Of a stretch of 64,000 nucleotides of DNA, positions 18,171 to 27,677 are shown piece after piece. Every line of letters starts with the position of its first letter. The stretch's first letter is position 1. The notes under the pieces were generated by a model that searched no databases, had not been told where the DNA came from, and was given only the letters and a program-made list of their open reading frames with translations. The position numbers were made by a program, and so were the translations under genes. The DNA lies in contig RDXX01000010.1 of the NCBI GenBank assembly GCA_004292955.1, positions 78,371 through 142,370 on the forward strand. Direction: 5' to 3'. Source of the stretch: Oscillatoriales cyanobacterium. GTDB lineage: Bacteria; Cyanobacteriota; Cyanobacteriia; Cyanobacteriales; Microcoleaceae.

Positions 18171-19215
18171 ATGGGTGGTAGATTAAGGGTATTCCTGACT
18201 CAACAGCAAGACAAAACTCTCTTAAAACTGAGAACTGCGGATGTACCACAAAAAGTCAAAGACAGAGCAGAAGTAATTAGATTAAATGCACATGGCTGGT
18301 ACGTTGAAAAAATAGCTGCTCATTTTAACTGGACTCCACAAACAGTGAGAAAGGTTTTACATAAATGGTCGCATCTAGGCATGGAAGGGCTTTGGGAGTC
18401 ACCTGGTCGAGGAGCCCTTCAAGTGTGGAAAGAGGAAGATATAGAGTTTTTAAAAGAATGCCTCAAAAACGAACCACGTACATATAACAGTCTTTAATTA
18501 GCCCAGAAATTAGAAAAAGAACGTTCTGTTAAACTAAGTGCTGCTCGATTAAGACGCATACTAAAAAAAAGGTTTATTTGGAAAAGAGCGAGAAAAAGTC
18601 ACAAAGGAAAACAAGACCCCATAGTACAAGAAACGAAGCAATCCGACTTAGATATGTTGCAATTAGAGGCAGCGGCGGGAGGAATTGACTTAAAGTATTT
18701 AGATGAATCAGGGTTTTGTATGTGGAGTGAACCAGGTTATACTTATTACCCAATAGGTGAGCAAAAACGGTTAGAACAAACGAAACGGCGTGGTCGTAGA
18801 CTAAGTATTGTCGGACTTCTTCAACCTGACATCAGTTTTGTCTACGGTTTGGTAATTGGAGGTGTCGATCGAAAAGCTTATATCAAAATTATGGAACTCC
18901 AAGCCCAGGAAGCTGCTGAGATTGGACGACCGAGAGTAATTGTACAAGACAACGGCCCAATACACCGATGCAAAGAAGTCCAAGAGTTATGGCCACATTG
19001 GGAAAAGCAAGGTTTATATATCTTCTTTTTACCCAAGTATTGTTCGGAAATGAACCCCATTGAATTGGAGTGGCAACACATTAAGAAAGATGAGTTGGCT
19101 GCGACATTTGTTTGATGATGAATTAGAACTCGCCTACGCCGTAATTCATGGAGTAGAAGCTAGAGGACAAAGGGGAAATTACACTACGCAACGTCTTAAG
19201 TTTAACTCCAATTAG
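18171..19215 (+). pseudogene. IS630-family transposase, decayed
   Basis: The N-terminal part has a helix-turn-helix (KIAAHFNWTPQTVRKVLHKW) and breaks at an in-frame TAA (18495). The continuing frame has LSAARLRRILKKR, then KYLDESGF (first Asp), VQDNGPIHRC (second Asp) and NPIELEWQHIK (Glu). A single-base shift near 19110 separates the last segment, MFDDELELAYAVIHGVEARG, which ends at TAG 19213-19215. All three DDE residues remain, but two lesions disable the gene. The element ends could not be fixed by eye. Confidence 0.85.
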
Positions 19216-19223
19216 GTAACTTA

Positions 19224-19867
19224 ATGTTTTGTTACATAGAGTGGTTTTTTCCCGCCTACCTACTTAATGCTTTTGTTAAAACTCAGGAACTCGCCATGTC
19301 GAAAGGCTTCGATGACTTTGTTGCCAAACCGTTCCGAGAGGCAGTAATTTTCGAGAAGATGGCGCGACCTTTGGGAGTTCGCTATATCTATCAAGAGGAG
19401 TCGCCGAGGAAGTCCGAACAGGATGAGCCTGTTGTGCAACTGACTTCTGAGTCGCTGTCTGTGTTGCCGAGGGAGTCGATTGAGAAGCTTTATAAAGCAG
19501 CCGCTTGTGGAGACGAGCAAGCGGTAAGGCTGTTGATTGAGCGAGTTGCGCTGTCGCAGAAGCAAATTGCTGCGGCTCTAACTAAATTAGTTGACAATCA
19601 ATACTTCGGACAGTTTTTTAACGGCTCTGTAAGCGTTACAGCGTAAGCCATGGCATTTTTAATGATTTTTTGAAACGAGCGGGCTAGAATTAAAGATTGA
19701 AAAAATAGTCATCTCTATAGCCATCAAGGGTTTGAGAGCCTCGATTAGATCTAAAACTGTCCGAAGTATTGGACAATATGAGCTTAGATATTATCAGCGA
19801 TTTGACTCAGAAGTGCTTTTCGGCCGATTGTACGATCGCCCAATCCCAAGACAGTTCTCAAAGTTAA
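19224..19867 (+). pseudogene. C-terminal remnant of a hybrid histidine kinase
   Basis: From about 19269 the frame reads GFDDFVAKPFREAVIFEKMA and LGVRYIYQEE, the end of a receiver domain of a cyanobacterial hybrid sensor kinase, then a C-terminal extension with LPRESIEKLYKAAACGDEQA. The 5' part is absent because IS630 lies directly upstream. The reading frame is also broken by a 173-bp MITE at 19599. Removing the MITE and one copy of its target duplication restores an uninterrupted end (LVDNMSLDIISDLTQKCFS) to a TAA at 19865-19867. Confidence 0.8.
19599..19771. mobile_element. 173-bp MITE with 19-bp terminal repeats and 6-bp target duplication
   Basis: Ends CAATACTTCGGACAGTTTT (19599-19617) and AAAACTGTCCGAAGTATTG (19753-19771) are exact complements. 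GACAAT flanks both sides (19593-19598 and 19772-19777) as a target duplication. There is no coding capacity inside. Excision in silico rejoins the kinase frame exactly, which is direct evidence of insertion. Confidence 0.92.
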
Positions 19868-19998
19868 CTCCCTGTTTAGAACCCCTACCTCATACCATTT
19901 TTCTAAAGATCCGATAGAGATCGAACACGACAAGACATTGTAATTTATACACTTTCCCTGTTTGCTAAAGTCTGTCATAACTTAAAAAAAATGGTATT

Positions 19999-20176
19999 AG
20001 CGCTCTTTCGTCACTTTCATGAGAGTAAATTCTCGAAGACACGACAGCAAAGGATCTCTTGCCAAATGCTCCCAACGCCAGCAAGGTGTTAGAAAATCGC
20101 TCCACAAAACCATATCAGATTAGCATTATCAAATTATGGTCAGATTTTTCCTTTCTTAGAGTGATGAAAGAGCGTT
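19999..20176. repeat. Element bounded by near-perfect 15-bp inverted repeats
   Basis: CGCTCTTTCGTCACT at 20001-20015 pairs with AGTGATGAAAGAGCG at 20160-20174, with one mismatch. The roughly 178-bp non-coding unit resembles another MITE. No clear target duplication was found. Confidence 0.55.
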
Positions 20177-20178
20177 AG

Positions 20179-20541
20179 TCGGGTCAAGCAGCGATCGCGA
20201 GTGGGACTTGGGCGGTCAGCGCTTTATATTCGGGGAAAGAGTTTGTCTTTGGCGATCGGGAAGCTGCACCAACATCAGCATCAACACGATCGCTAGTACC
20301 GCCAACGCCCGAAGCTGTATTGCCAGCACCAACACCACCATCACCCGAAACACCCGCAGCAGAACCCCTCCCCGTTCAATTCACGGAAAGCAGCCTGACT
20401 CACTGACTTCAAGTACCCGATAAAGAAGCGACGGTCGGGTTTACCGTTGATATGTCCGTCAAAGAGCTTTCGCGGGACGCGAACTTTCCGCGATCGACGA
20501 TCGCAGTCTGCTACTTACCCGAGCCAACAAGTATAAATTAA
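20179..20541 (+). pseudogene. Proline-rich coding remnant with an in-frame stop
   Basis: One frame reads ALYSGKEFVFGDREAAPTSA, then a Pro/Thr/Ala-rich linker (LPAPTPPSPETPAAEPLPV), then FTESSLTH and a TGA at 20404. It continues in the same frame with LQVPDKEATVGFTVDMSVKE up to TAA at 20539-20541. The steady amino-acid pattern on both sides of the stop suggests a decayed secreted or membrane-anchored protein. No start is found. I do not recognise the family, and chance cannot be ruled out. Confidence 0.35.
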
Positions 20542-20689
20542 TACCCTAAAATTTTTTAAAAAAGGATATGTGTAACAGGAAATAAAAATTAATAAATTTT
20601 TAAAGATCGAAAGTTTTTTTTTAGCGCAAATTCAAGTAATCTGTATCTTGAGGTTCAAAACCAGCCAGACCTAGCTATTTTTAGCTTAA

Positions 20690-21313
20690 ATGGCCGATTT
20701 AACTCAAATTCCAGGAATTCAAAGCCTCTGGGAAAAAACGTCTGGTGATTCTCAAATTTGTGTAGCGGTACTTGACGGCTTAGTAGATCGGACTCATCCT
20801 TGTTTTGCCGGAGCTGACCTGAAACGGCTGCCGACATTAGTGCAGGAAGAAGTCTGCGTTACCGGTGCGATGTCTTTGCACGGTACTCACGTTGCCAGCA
20901 TAATCTTCGGGCAGCACGGCTCGGAGATACCGGGAATTGCTCCTAGGTGTCGGGGATTGATAGTTCCGATCTTTTCCGATAACCGCTCTCGGGTGTCTCA
21001 GCTAGACATGGCTCGCGCGATCGAAACTGCTGTGAATGCCGGCGCTCACATCATCAACATCAGCGGCGGTCAACTTACCGAAATAGGTGAAGCCGAAGGC
21101 TGGCTGGAGAGTGTTGTGGAACTGTGCAGCGACAACAACGTATTAATTGTGGCTGCTGCTGGGAACGACGGCTGCAATTGCTTGCACGTCCCCGCAGCCC
21201 TTCCGGCAGTCTTGGCAGTGGGAGCAATGGACGATCTCGGTCGGCCTCTAAACTTCAGCAACTGGGGAGAAACCTACAGCAATCAGGGTATTCTCGCCCC
21301 AGGAGGAACTTAG
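20690..21313 (+). pseudogene. patA: 3'-truncated patA-like cyanobactin protease
   Basis: A 207-codon frame is closely similar to the first ~200 residues of the intact PatA at 22039. It has catalytic Asp29 (VAVLDG), His64 (SLHGTHVAS) and the oxyanion-hole AAAGN segment. It ends abruptly after NQGILAPGGT, before the catalytic Ser motif and the whole C-terminal domain, so it cannot be an active protease. The start matches the canonical PatA beginning (MADLTQIPGIQSLWEKTSGD) better than the intact copy does. A GCGCAAATTCAAGTAATCT leader upstream recurs exactly at 38793. Confidence 0.9.
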
Positions 21314-22038
21314 ATGTATTTTACGATCGCTCTCTAATTTTTGCGCTAAAAAAATTTATTTGACTATTAATAAAATTAATAGTTGATTTTTTCGCGAGCT
21401 ATCTATACTATATATAAGTTAATATTTTCATTCACACTTTTAGAATAGCTAAAATTCGATGATGAAACAGCCCCGCCCTCTGAAATATGATTTTTATAAA
21501 TTTTACTTGACAGATTTCAAATGTTACTGTACTGTTGTAAAGGTATAGAAATACCAGTCAAACGGTAAGGTACATCTCAAAAACTTGATAGTCAACTAGA
21601 TGATCGGATCAAATAAACTTGTGACTAAGATTCTAAGAGTCCGTATATTTGATCGTAAAATCAGTTGTACCGGGTACAAATAAATCTAAAATCCTTATCC
21701 TGCTTAGGCTTATCTATTTTAGACTTATCTGTTATTTAGGGAGATGTCTATTAAGTTTGACTCTTGGTAATCCTGAAATATCAGGGCTTTGATAACGATG
21801 GATTAACCGTTTTACTTCGTAATTATCCTTGCCATGCAGAACTACTTGATTCTTTTAAAACGATATTCCGGGCTATTTTTAGATAGCCAAATGGCTTATT
21901 TTTTATAACTTTGAGCCACTACGAATAATTAAATCAATTTAATTTTCGTCCCTGACTTGTATTTGATTCAAGAGTTTTATACTTCTAGCCTTGTAAAACT
22001 TGTATTATGGTTCCCCTAACTGTTCCGAGTCTTGTTAA
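21314..22038. other. Gap between truncated and intact patA; likely promoter region
   Basis: No gene is supported in these 725 AT-rich bases. Just after the truncation point an A/T-rich palindromic stretch appears (around 21350-21385). The region presumably holds the promoter for the intact cyanobactin operon. No homology to the missing 3' part of patA was seen. Confidence 0.5.
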
Positions 22039-24027
22039 ATGTTAGATACATTAAGCACCATATCCCAGGGAAATAATAGTATTTGTATTGCCGTTTTGGA
22101 TGGCCCTGTCGATCGGAATCATCCTTGTTTCCAAGGTGCAGATTTAACTTATTTGCCCACCTTAGTTAGAGGGGAAGCTCAAACTAATGGCAATATGTCC
22201 ATTCACGGAACTCACGTTGCCAGCATTATTTTTGGGCAACCGGGTAGTTCGGTGCAGGGAATAGCTCCCCGATGTAAGGGAATAATAGTGCCGATCTTTG
22301 CCGACGATCGCCGCAAGACATCCCAGCTAGATTTAGCTCGGGGAATCGAGCAAGCGGTCAATGCAGGAGCACACGTTATTAACCTCAGTGGGGGTCAACT
22401 GACCGACTTTGGCGAAGCTGATGGGTGGCTGGAAAATGCGGTTCGTCTGTGTCGAGAAAACAACGTCTTGCTCGTTGCAGCGGCTGGAAATAATGGTTGC
22501 GATTGCCTGCACGTACCCGCAGCGTTGCCCGCAGTGCTAGCAGTCGGGGCGATGGATGCAAATGGCAAACCCTTGGGATTTAGCAACTGGGGTGAAACCT
22601 ATCAAAACCAAGGTATTCTTGCCCCCGGCGAGGATATTTTGGGGGCTAAACCCGGTGGTGGCACCGACCGTCTCAGCGGTACGAGCTTTGCCACTCCGAT
22701 TGTCTCAGGTGTAGCAGCAGTGCTGCTGAGTCTTCAGCGGGAGCGGGGAGAAACCCCCGACCCCCAAAAAGTTCGTCAAATACTGTTGCAGAGTGCTTTA
22801 CCCTGCGACCCTGACTTGCCAGAAGAAACCAGGCGGTGTCTGACAGGCAAACTGAACATCCCTGGAGCAATAACGTTACTAAAAGGAGGAAATATGGCAG
22901 AGAATTTCGCATCAGTGGGTGCATCAGAAGTAGAAGCTACAGGCTGTGGTTGTGATGGCAGCCTGAGCAATACGGGTGAAGCGATCGCCACCGCGCAAGG
23001 GCAATCGCCTCAAACCTCGGTTGCAACAGCAGCCACTGCGACTGCTGGGGCTGTCCCCAGCAACACCCCAAACTTGCAAGATTTGATTCAATCGTTTCCC
23101 ACTGCTACAACCCAACAACCAATGATGCCAAATTTAACTGCTAATTCCGTCACCGCCAGCCAAGCCCCCAGCGAAATCGCTGACATGGGTCAGATTGTCT
23201 ATGCCCTAGGAACCCTCGGTTACGACTTCGGAACCGAAGCTCGTCGGGACTCGTTCAAACAACTGATGCCCCCTTTTAACTTTGGGACAACGATGGTTCC
23301 GGCGAACCCCTACGATGCCCGTCAGATGGTGGACTACCTGGACGCCAATATTTCTGAGGCGCGATCGCTCATTTGGACGCTTAACATTGAACTGACTCCG
23401 GTCTATGCGATCGACCCCACTGGTCCCTTCGCAGCCGAATCCTACCGTGCTCTCCACGAACTCCTCGCGGGTCAAATTCAACCAGAAAACGATTCAGAAT
23501 ACGTCGAGCGCGTCAGCATACCAGGCATCTTGACCGGGCGCAAAGTCAAGCTATTTTCCGGTCAAGTTATTCCGGTAATTGAACCCCAAAGCACCCGTGG
23601 CATCTACGGCTGGAAAGTCAACAACTTGGTCACTGCCGCGATGGACGCGGTACAAGCTGAAGACGGCACTGCTGACGAAGACCGCATCCGCAAAACCTTA
23701 GATGGCTTCCTCAATCGCATCTACTACGACCTCCGCAACTTAGGAACCACATCCCAAGACCGCGCCCTCAATTTCTCTGTCACTAACGCTTTCCAAGCGG
23801 CCCAAACCTTCAGCGAAGCGGTTGCTGTGGGCATGGAACTCGACAGCGTTACTGTTGAAAAAAGTCCCTTCTGTCGCATGGATAGCGACTGCTGGGATGT
23901 GAAATTGAAATTCTTCGACCCTGAAAACAGCCGTCGTGCCAAGAAGATTTTCCGCTTCACCATTGATGTGAGCGATCTGATTCCTGTTACTTTGGGCGAA
24001 GTTCGTTCTTGGTCTTCACCGTACTAA
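22039..24027 (+). CDS. patA: Cyanobactin N-terminal protease PatA
   Basis: Subtilisin-family protease of 662 residues that removes the leader from the precursor at the N-terminal recognition sequence of each core. The catalytic triad is Asp21 (IAVLDG), His56 (IHGTHVAS) and Ser216 (GTSFATP). A low-complexity linker (~290-380, rich in Ala/Thr/Gln) leads to a C-terminal domain (~384-662) starting VYALGTLGYDFGTEARRD, which is shared with PatG in this cluster. The length matches the PatA family. It is first in a rightward operon with only 96 bases to the next gene. The start lies just after a TAA and gives a slightly shorter N-terminus than usual. Confidence 0.95.
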   Translation: MLDTLSTISQGNNSICIAVLDGPVDRNHPCFQGADLTYLPTLVRGEAQTNGNMSIHGTHVASIIFGQPGSSVQGIAPRCKGIIVPIFADDRRKTSQLDLARGIEQAVNAGAHVINLSGGQLTDFGEADGWLENAVRLCRENNVLLVAAAGNNGCDCLHVPAALPAVLAVGAMDANGKPLGFSNWGETYQNQGILAPGEDILGAKPGGGTDRLSGTSFATPIVSGVAAVLLSLQRERGETPDPQKVRQILLQSALPCDPDLPEETRRCLTGKLNIPGAITLLKGGNMAENFASVGASEVEATGCGCDGSLSNTGEAIATAQGQSPQTSVATAATATAGAVPSNTPNLQDLIQSFPTATTQQPMMPNLTANSVTASQAPSEIADMGQIVYALGTLGYDFGTEARRDSFKQLMPPFNFGTTMVPANPYDARQMVDYLDANISEARSLIWTLNIELTPVYAIDPTGPFAAESYRALHELLAGQIQPENDSEYVERVSIPGILTGRKVKLFSGQVIPVIEPQSTRGIYGWKVNNLVTAAMDAVQAEDGTADEDRIRKTLDGFLNRIYYDLRNLGTTSQDRALNFSVTNAFQAAQTFSEAVAVGMELDSVTVEKSPFCRMDSDCWDVKLKFFDPENSRRAKKIFRFTIDVSDLIPVTLGEVRSWSSPY

Positions 24028-24123
24028 AAGGCGACACAATTTGAGTGAGAGTGCAATCACAAAAAGCACTCTCGCCAAGAGAGCTAAATTTGTTCACCCT
24101 ATCAATGCGGAGAATCCTCAATC

Positions 24124-24375
24124 ATGCGACTTCCTCTATTGTCTCCCCCAGTCAAACGCCCCCATTTCATCCAGCCTGCGCTGTGCGTAGATGTGGAAAA
24201 TGGTAATCCCGATGATTTGGTGCATATTCGGATGGATCTGCTTCATGGTGCTAACTATAACGATCCTTCAGCCTATGCCAACCGCAGTTTCAACCAAGTG
24301 ATGCACTCTAGTGCCAGCCAAAGTGCAGCCAGCCAGGGCTGGGGTGGCTTTGGGGGCATGGGACGATTCTATTAA
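24124..24375 (+). CDS. patB: PatB-like small conserved cyanobactin-cluster protein
   Basis: Protein of 83 residues between patA and the larger downstream gene. It begins MRLPLLSPPVKRPHFIQPAL and ends in a Gly/Ser-rich tail (QSAASQGWGGFGGMGRFY). Its size and position match PatB, a conserved protein of unknown function in cyanobactin clusters. No catalytic motif or signal peptide is present. A GGAG ribosome site lies about 10 bases before the ATG. Assignment to PatB rests on position and size plus the recalled N-terminal style, so it is moderately sure. Confidence 0.7.
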   Translation: MRLPLLSPPVKRPHFIQPALCVDVENGNPDDLVHIRMDLLHGANYNDPSAYANRSFNQVMHSSASQSAASQGWGGFGGMGRFY

Positions 24376-24398
24376 CGAGCCACTAGCCACTAATCACC

Positions 24399-25160
24399 AT
24401 GCCTCAGCAAACTGAAATCCTATGGCAAATTGGTCAACCTGGTAAAGGAAGTCAGGAGTTTTCGCAGGTAGGTGGGTGGCACGCTGAATTTACCTATGTT
24501 GTTGGGTCAGATAAAGACCCCATTAACCAGCCACAGATGCCATCGCTGCTAGTGGTTCCAGCTTGCAAAACCAAACCGCAGAGGAAGGGAAAGTACCTTT
24601 TTTCCACCGACAAACTGAATATCCAATTCACCCTTGGCAAAAACTACAGCACAGGCGAACTTACACTCTTTTACAACTTTTTTGGTTCTCAAGTTGACAC
24701 CCTTTTGGTTGATGGTGAGCCAGTGACCGAACTCGTCGGGGTCGGGTCAGGCAAGCCAACCAAAACCCAGATTCCTTTGCCAGCCCTCAGCGCCGGGAAA
24801 CATATCTTGACCCTGACCACCGCTGTTGGTTTGGGAGATGGGGCACACCGGATCGACTACCTCAAGCTAGAGGGGATTGTGGCTTCCCAGCCACCGCAAA
24901 CCCTCCAAACACCTAAAGAAACTAAGGAAACTAAGGAAACTAAGGAAACTATGGCTAATGAGAAAAAGGAAACGGGTAAGGAGAAAACAGAAGTAACACC
25001 CTCTGAGGTCTCCTCCACGCCAGAACAGAAAAAGTCTTACGTGCCGACTTCCCAGACAGGGCTGCAAGATTATTCCTTCTGGTGCGACTACGCCAAGAAG
25101 CAAGCCAAGAAGTCAGAAAAACACCCTAAACCCTTCCGCCGGGGCCGCATCTGGGCCTAA
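24399..25160 (+). CDS. Beta-sandwich-like protein at the patC position
   Basis: Protein of 253 residues, 23 bases after the patB-like gene. Residues 1-~165 look like a beta-rich jelly-roll domain (LTLFYNFFGSQVDTLLVDGE, then LPALSAGKHILTLTTAVG and RIDYLKLEGI), similar in style to carbohydrate-binding or galactose-binding modules. Residues ~170-215 are a charged linker containing four KET units and further KE-rich sequence. The tail is basic. It sits where PatC lies in other clusters, but homology to PatC is not certain. Possible role: scaffold or substrate-handling protein for the modifying enzymes. Confidence 0.65.
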   Translation: MPQQTEILWQIGQPGKGSQEFSQVGGWHAEFTYVVGSDKDPINQPQMPSLLVVPACKTKPQRKGKYLFSTDKLNIQFTLGKNYSTGELTLFYNFFGSQVDTLLVDGEPVTELVGVGSGKPTKTQIPLPALSAGKHILTLTTAVGLGDGAHRIDYLKLEGIVASQPPQTLQTPKETKETKETKETMANEKKETGKEKTEVTPSEVSSTPEQKKSYVPTSQTGLQDYSFWCDYAKKQAKKSEKHPKPFRRGRIWA

Positions 25161-25212
25161 TCCCTAGCCTGTCTTGTTATCATCGTCCACTTAATGACTG
25201 ACTGTTCGCTCT

Positions 25213-27543
25213 ATGCAATCCACCACACTGCTCCAAATTAAGCCCCACTTTCATGTCGAGGCGATCGAGCCAAACCAAGTCTACCTCCTTGGCGAACAGA
25301 GCAACTACGCCCTCACCGGGCAACTCTACTGCCAAATCGTGCCTCTTTTGAATGGGCAACACACCCGGGAGCAGATTGTCGAAAAATTTGATGGGGCAGT
25401 CCCAGCGGAACACATTGACTATGTGCTCGATCGGCTCGCAGAGAAAGGCTACCTCACCGAGGTAGCCCCGGAACTATCCTCGGAAGTGGCAGCATTTTGG
25501 AGCGAGTTAGGGATTGCACCCCCCGTAGCAGCCGAGGGGCTACAGCAGCCGGTGACGCTGACAACGGTGGGCGATAACATCAGTGAAGTCACGGTTGCTG
25601 CCCTGGCAACTGCCCTGCGGGACATGGGCATTCCGGTGCAAAATTCCGCAGATGCAGATTCTTCAGTGGCGTTGAACATCGTCTTGACCGATGACTATTT
25701 GCAGCAGGAACTAGCCGCCATCAACAAGCAGGCTCTGGAGCGCCAGCAAACTTGGCTGCTCGTCAAGCCAGTAGGCAGTGTCCTGTGGTTGGGACCGGTG
25801 TTTGTTCCGGGAAAGACGGGGTGTTGGGGCTGTCTTGCCCATCGGCTGCGGGGCAACCGCGAAGTTGAGTCGTCGGTCTTGGTGCAAAAACAAGCCCAGC
25901 AGGAGCGCAATGGTCAGCATGGGTCTGTGGCGAGCTGCTTGCCTACGGCACGGGCGACGCTGCCTTCGACCTTGCAAACGGGGTTACAGTTCGCCGCCAC
26001 CGAGATAGCCAAGTGGATTGTCAAGCAACACGTCAATGCCACTGCGCCGGGAACGGCACGCTTCCCAACCCTCGACGGCAAGGTGATCACCTTCAACCAG
26101 ACAATTCTGGACTTGAAAAGCCATATCTTGATTAAGCGGCCGCAATGTCCGACCTGTGGTGACCCGGAAATTATGCAGCGACGAGCGTTTGAACCGCTGA
26201 AGCTAGAATCGCGCCGCAAGCAGTTCACCCATGATGGTGGTTACCGTACCACCAGCCCAGAACAGACCTTGCAGAAATACGAGCACTTGATCAGCCCTGT
26301 TACGGGAGTGGTAACGGAACTGGTGCGGCTCTCTGACCCGACTAATCCCTTGGTACATACCTACCGGGCGGGGCATAGCTTCGGCAGTGCCACCACCCTA
26401 CGGGGGCTGCGTAATACCCTAAAATACAAGAGTTCTGGCAAAGGTAAGACCGATAGCCAATCCCGAGCTAGTGGTTTGGGCGAGGCGGTGGAACGCTATT
26501 CGGGCATCTTTCAGGGAGACGAACCCCGCAAACAGGCAACCCTGGCGCAACTAGGGGACTTGGCAATTCATCCAGAGCAGTGTTTGTACTTTAGCGATGA
26601 GCAGTATGCCAATCGGGAGAGCTTGAACGCTGAGGGTTCAGCGGCAGCCTATCGCTGGATTCCCCATTGGTTTGACGCCAGTAAAGCGATCGACTGGACA
26701 CCAGTGTGGTCGTTGACTGAGCAAAAGCACAAATATGTACCTACTGGCTTTTGCTACTACAACTACCCCATGCCAGACGCTGAGCGCTTCTGTAAGGCGG
26801 ATTCCAACGGTAATGCAGCAGGCAACACCCTGGAAGAAGCAATCTTGCAAGGGTTTATGGAACTGGTGGAGCGCGATTGTGTAGCTCTGTGGTGGTACAA
26901 CCGCCTCAGCCGTCCGGGGGTGGACTTGACGAGCTTTGACGAGCCATACTTTGTCCAGTTACAGCAGTTCTACCGGGAACAGAACCGGGAATTATGGGTG
27001 CTGGATTTGACTGCTGACTTGGGAATTCCAGCCTTTGCAGGTCTATCTAATCGCACGGTGGGTTCAGAGCGAATAGCTATTGGTTTTGGGGCACATCTCG
27101 ACCCGAAGATTGCCATTGTTCGTGCCCTCACTGAAGTGAGCCAAGTTGGGCTGGAGCTTGACAAAATTCCTGACGAGCGGATTAAGGGTGAGTCGAGAGA
27201 CTGGTGGCTAGAAGTGACTCGAGCAAGTCATCCTTGTTTAGTCCCAGATGCATCGCAGCCGCTTAAGACTGCCAATGATTACCCGAACTCTTGGAGTGAT
27301 GACATCTACACAGATGTGATGAATTGTGTGGAGAGGGCCCAAGCAGTAGGGCTAGAAACACTGGTGTTAGACCAGACGCGACCGGACATTGGCTTGAGCG
27401 TGGTCAAAGTGATTGTACCGGGAATGCGAACCTTTTGGTCGCGGTTGGGTCCAGGGCGGCTCTATGATGTGCCGGTGAAGTTGGGATGGCGAACCGTGCC
27501 CCTGCCTGAAGCAGAGATGAACCCTACAAATATACCGTTTTAA
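25213..27543 (+). CDS. patD: Cyanobactin heterocyclase PatD (YcaO cyclodehydratase)
   Basis: Fused cyclodehydratase of 776 residues. It converts Cys, and in the PatD subgroup also Ser/Thr, of the precursor core to thiazolines and oxazolines using ATP. The N-terminal ~330 residues are the E1-like/RRE half with a structural zinc site formed by Cys204/Cys207 (CWGC) and Cys312/Cys315 (CPTC). The YcaO domain follows, with SGLGEAVERYSG near 418 and the nucleotide-binding AAGNTLEEAILQGFMELVER near 535. The C-terminus is EAEMNPTNIPF. It starts 52 bases after the previous gene. Ser/Thr competence is inferred from the cores, not from the enzyme sequence alone. Confidence 0.95.
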   Translation: MQSTTLLQIKPHFHVEAIEPNQVYLLGEQSNYALTGQLYCQIVPLLNGQHTREQIVEKFDGAVPAEHIDYVLDRLAEKGYLTEVAPELSSEVAAFWSELGIAPPVAAEGLQQPVTLTTVGDNISEVTVAALATALRDMGIPVQNSADADSSVALNIVLTDDYLQQELAAINKQALERQQTWLLVKPVGSVLWLGPVFVPGKTGCWGCLAHRLRGNREVESSVLVQKQAQQERNGQHGSVASCLPTARATLPSTLQTGLQFAATEIAKWIVKQHVNATAPGTARFPTLDGKVITFNQTILDLKSHILIKRPQCPTCGDPEIMQRRAFEPLKLESRRKQFTHDGGYRTTSPEQTLQKYEHLISPVTGVVTELVRLSDPTNPLVHTYRAGHSFGSATTLRGLRNTLKYKSSGKGKTDSQSRASGLGEAVERYSGIFQGDEPRKQATLAQLGDLAIHPEQCLYFSDEQYANRESLNAEGSAAAYRWIPHWFDASKAIDWTPVWSLTEQKHKYVPTGFCYYNYPMPDAERFCKADSNGNAAGNTLEEAILQGFMELVERDCVALWWYNRLSRPGVDLTSFDEPYFVQLQQFYREQNRELWVLDLTADLGIPAFAGLSNRTVGSERIAIGFGAHLDPKIAIVRALTEVSQVGLELDKIPDERIKGESRDWWLEVTRASHPCLVPDASQPLKTANDYPNSWSDDIYTDVMNCVERAQAVGLETLVLDQTRPDIGLSVVKVIVPGMRTFWSRLGPGRLYDVPVKLGWRTVPLPEAEMNPTNIPF

Positions 27544-27677
27544 GTCTTTTTAAAGTTTGCAGGCGACGGCTTCGCTACGTGCCAAATGTCGTCCTAATAG
27601 GCTTCTTTCCAAAGAAGAAGAGGATTGACCCACCTCAACGGGTCAACAAACCAAACAACAAAATGAGGAAATTACTC

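Noticed and set aside
27579..27677. Upstream in-frame extension of patE
   Set aside because: The extension (PNVVLIGFFPKKKRID) is not part of any PatE start, and a good ribosome site precedes the ATG at 27678.
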